From positions 434,001-498,000 of the forward strand of contig CAVSGZ010000007.1 in assembly GCA_963727765.1 (NCBI GenBank): a DNA stretch of 64,000 nucleotides, in the 5' to 3' direction. Shown here in pieces: positions 63,609-64,000 of this stretch. The notes under the pieces are model-generated. The model was given only the letters and a program-made list of their open reading frames with translations. It ran no database searches and was not told where the DNA came from. The first letter of the stretch is position 1, and each line of letters begins with the position of its first letter. This stretch comes from FEN-299 sp963727765. Lineage in GTDB: Bacteria > Acidobacteriota > Vicinamibacteria > Vicinamibacterales > Fen-181. A program made the position numbers and the translations under genes.

Positions 63609-64000
63609 CTACTCGCAGACGCCGCCGGGTGTCTTGAAGATGGTGAGGATTTCGTCCTGGCGGACCTCGATGACATCGAAGCGCTCGAAGCCCCACGTCG
63701 AGCGCTGAACCACCCAGAAGAGTCGGCCGCCGACGTGGAACGACCCGAGGATGAGAGAATACAGGAGTCCCTGGCGGCGAACATCGGAAAGCGTGGCGCT
63801 GACCTTGACGTCGGGCGGAGCGGACGGGTTGATGCGGGCGAAACCCACCGCGTAGGTGATGAGGCCGCCCGGCGGGAGGCCGGCGCGCGCGACGTAACGC
63901 TTGACGCCCTCGAAGTACAGCACGGTGCCTCCCGGCTTCACGTCGGGAGAGGCGAACAGAACCTCGAGCGAGAAATCCGTCGCGGCCATGGCCCTGGCGG
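63609..64000 (-). CDS. uncharacterised protein, 3' part
   Basis: Ends at TAG 63611-63609. About 127 residues are visible after the AxA-like sequence ARAMA, which looks like the end of a signal peptide, so the true start probably lies beyond position 64000. The segment is beta-rich (KVSATLSDVRRQGLLYSLILGSFHVGGRLFW cut in shorter strands) and has one Cys at the end. ATG 63989 would be the start only if no signal peptide exists. Family not recognised. Confidence 0.6.
   Translation of the reverse strand, partial: ARAMAATDFSLEVLFASPDVKPGGTVLYFEGVKRYVARAGLPPGGLITYAVGFARINPSAPPDVKVSATLSDVRRQGLLYSLILGSFHVGGRLFWVVQRSTWGFERFDVIEVRQDEILTIFKTPGGVCE

Overview
The window looks like chromosomal DNA of a GC-rich Gram-negative bacterium, most likely an acidobacterium of the Vicinamibacteria type. 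This is inferred from the Oar-type TonB-dependent receptors with carboxypeptidase-regulatory N-termini, secreted S9 peptidase, sulfatase-TPR protein, metacaspase, multihaem cytochromes and housekeeping gene order. There is no CRISPR array, no insertion sequence and no phage. One tRNA gene (Pro, GGG) is present.

Layout. 1-2.6 kb: start of an FdhE-like gene running off the left edge, and an S9 peptidase. 2.7-11.9 kb: two parallel cassettes, each made of a small secreted/membrane protein, an Oar-like receptor and a strong intrinsic terminator, separated by a sulfatase-TPR gene. 11.9-25.4 kb: housekeeping genes (RluA-type pseudouridine synthase, glgA, trxA-trxB, nifS-type desulfurase with mnmA, bactofilin, SAM hydrolase, acyl-CoA dehydrogenase, tsaC-hflX, a TPR/SLH lipoprotein, pgsA). 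25.5-32.6 kb: sugar-nucleotide and envelope polysaccharide genes (uxs, GT4, ugd, galE, GT2, MsbA-like exporter). 32.6-42.3 kb: yicC-gmk-coaBC-udg-priA, an M50 protease, HU, der, a MerR regulator and tRNA-Pro.

42.4-60.4 kb is the most unusual part. A sensor kinase with two haem c attachment motifs, an NtrC-type sigma-54 regulator, a tiny cysteine-rich protein and a metacaspase lie on the minus strand. On the plus strand follow an epimerase fused to an extra helical domain, a small membrane protein and a 1420-residue protein that joins a Tat-exported four-cluster Fe-S domain, an NrfD/HybB membrane domain and 14 CxxCH haem motifs, the distal part resembling octahaem tetrathionate reductase. Convergent to it are a CbcL-like fusion (11 haem c motifs plus a cytochrome b domain), a monohaem lipoprotein cytochrome, and a complete hydrogenase operon hyaA-hyaB-hyaC-protease. 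I read this as an H2-fed, quinone-linked and haem-wired respiratory module with its own redox sensor; the electron acceptor cannot be told from the sequence. 60.7-64 kb: two MacB-type ATPases and a MacA-like adaptor without a visible permease, then the end of an unrecognised gene.

At least 15 single-base frameshifts interrupt otherwise conserved proteins, all left of position 36,432, and almost all are +1. This points to assembly or sequencing insertions rather than gene decay, so joined coordinates are given for those genes.
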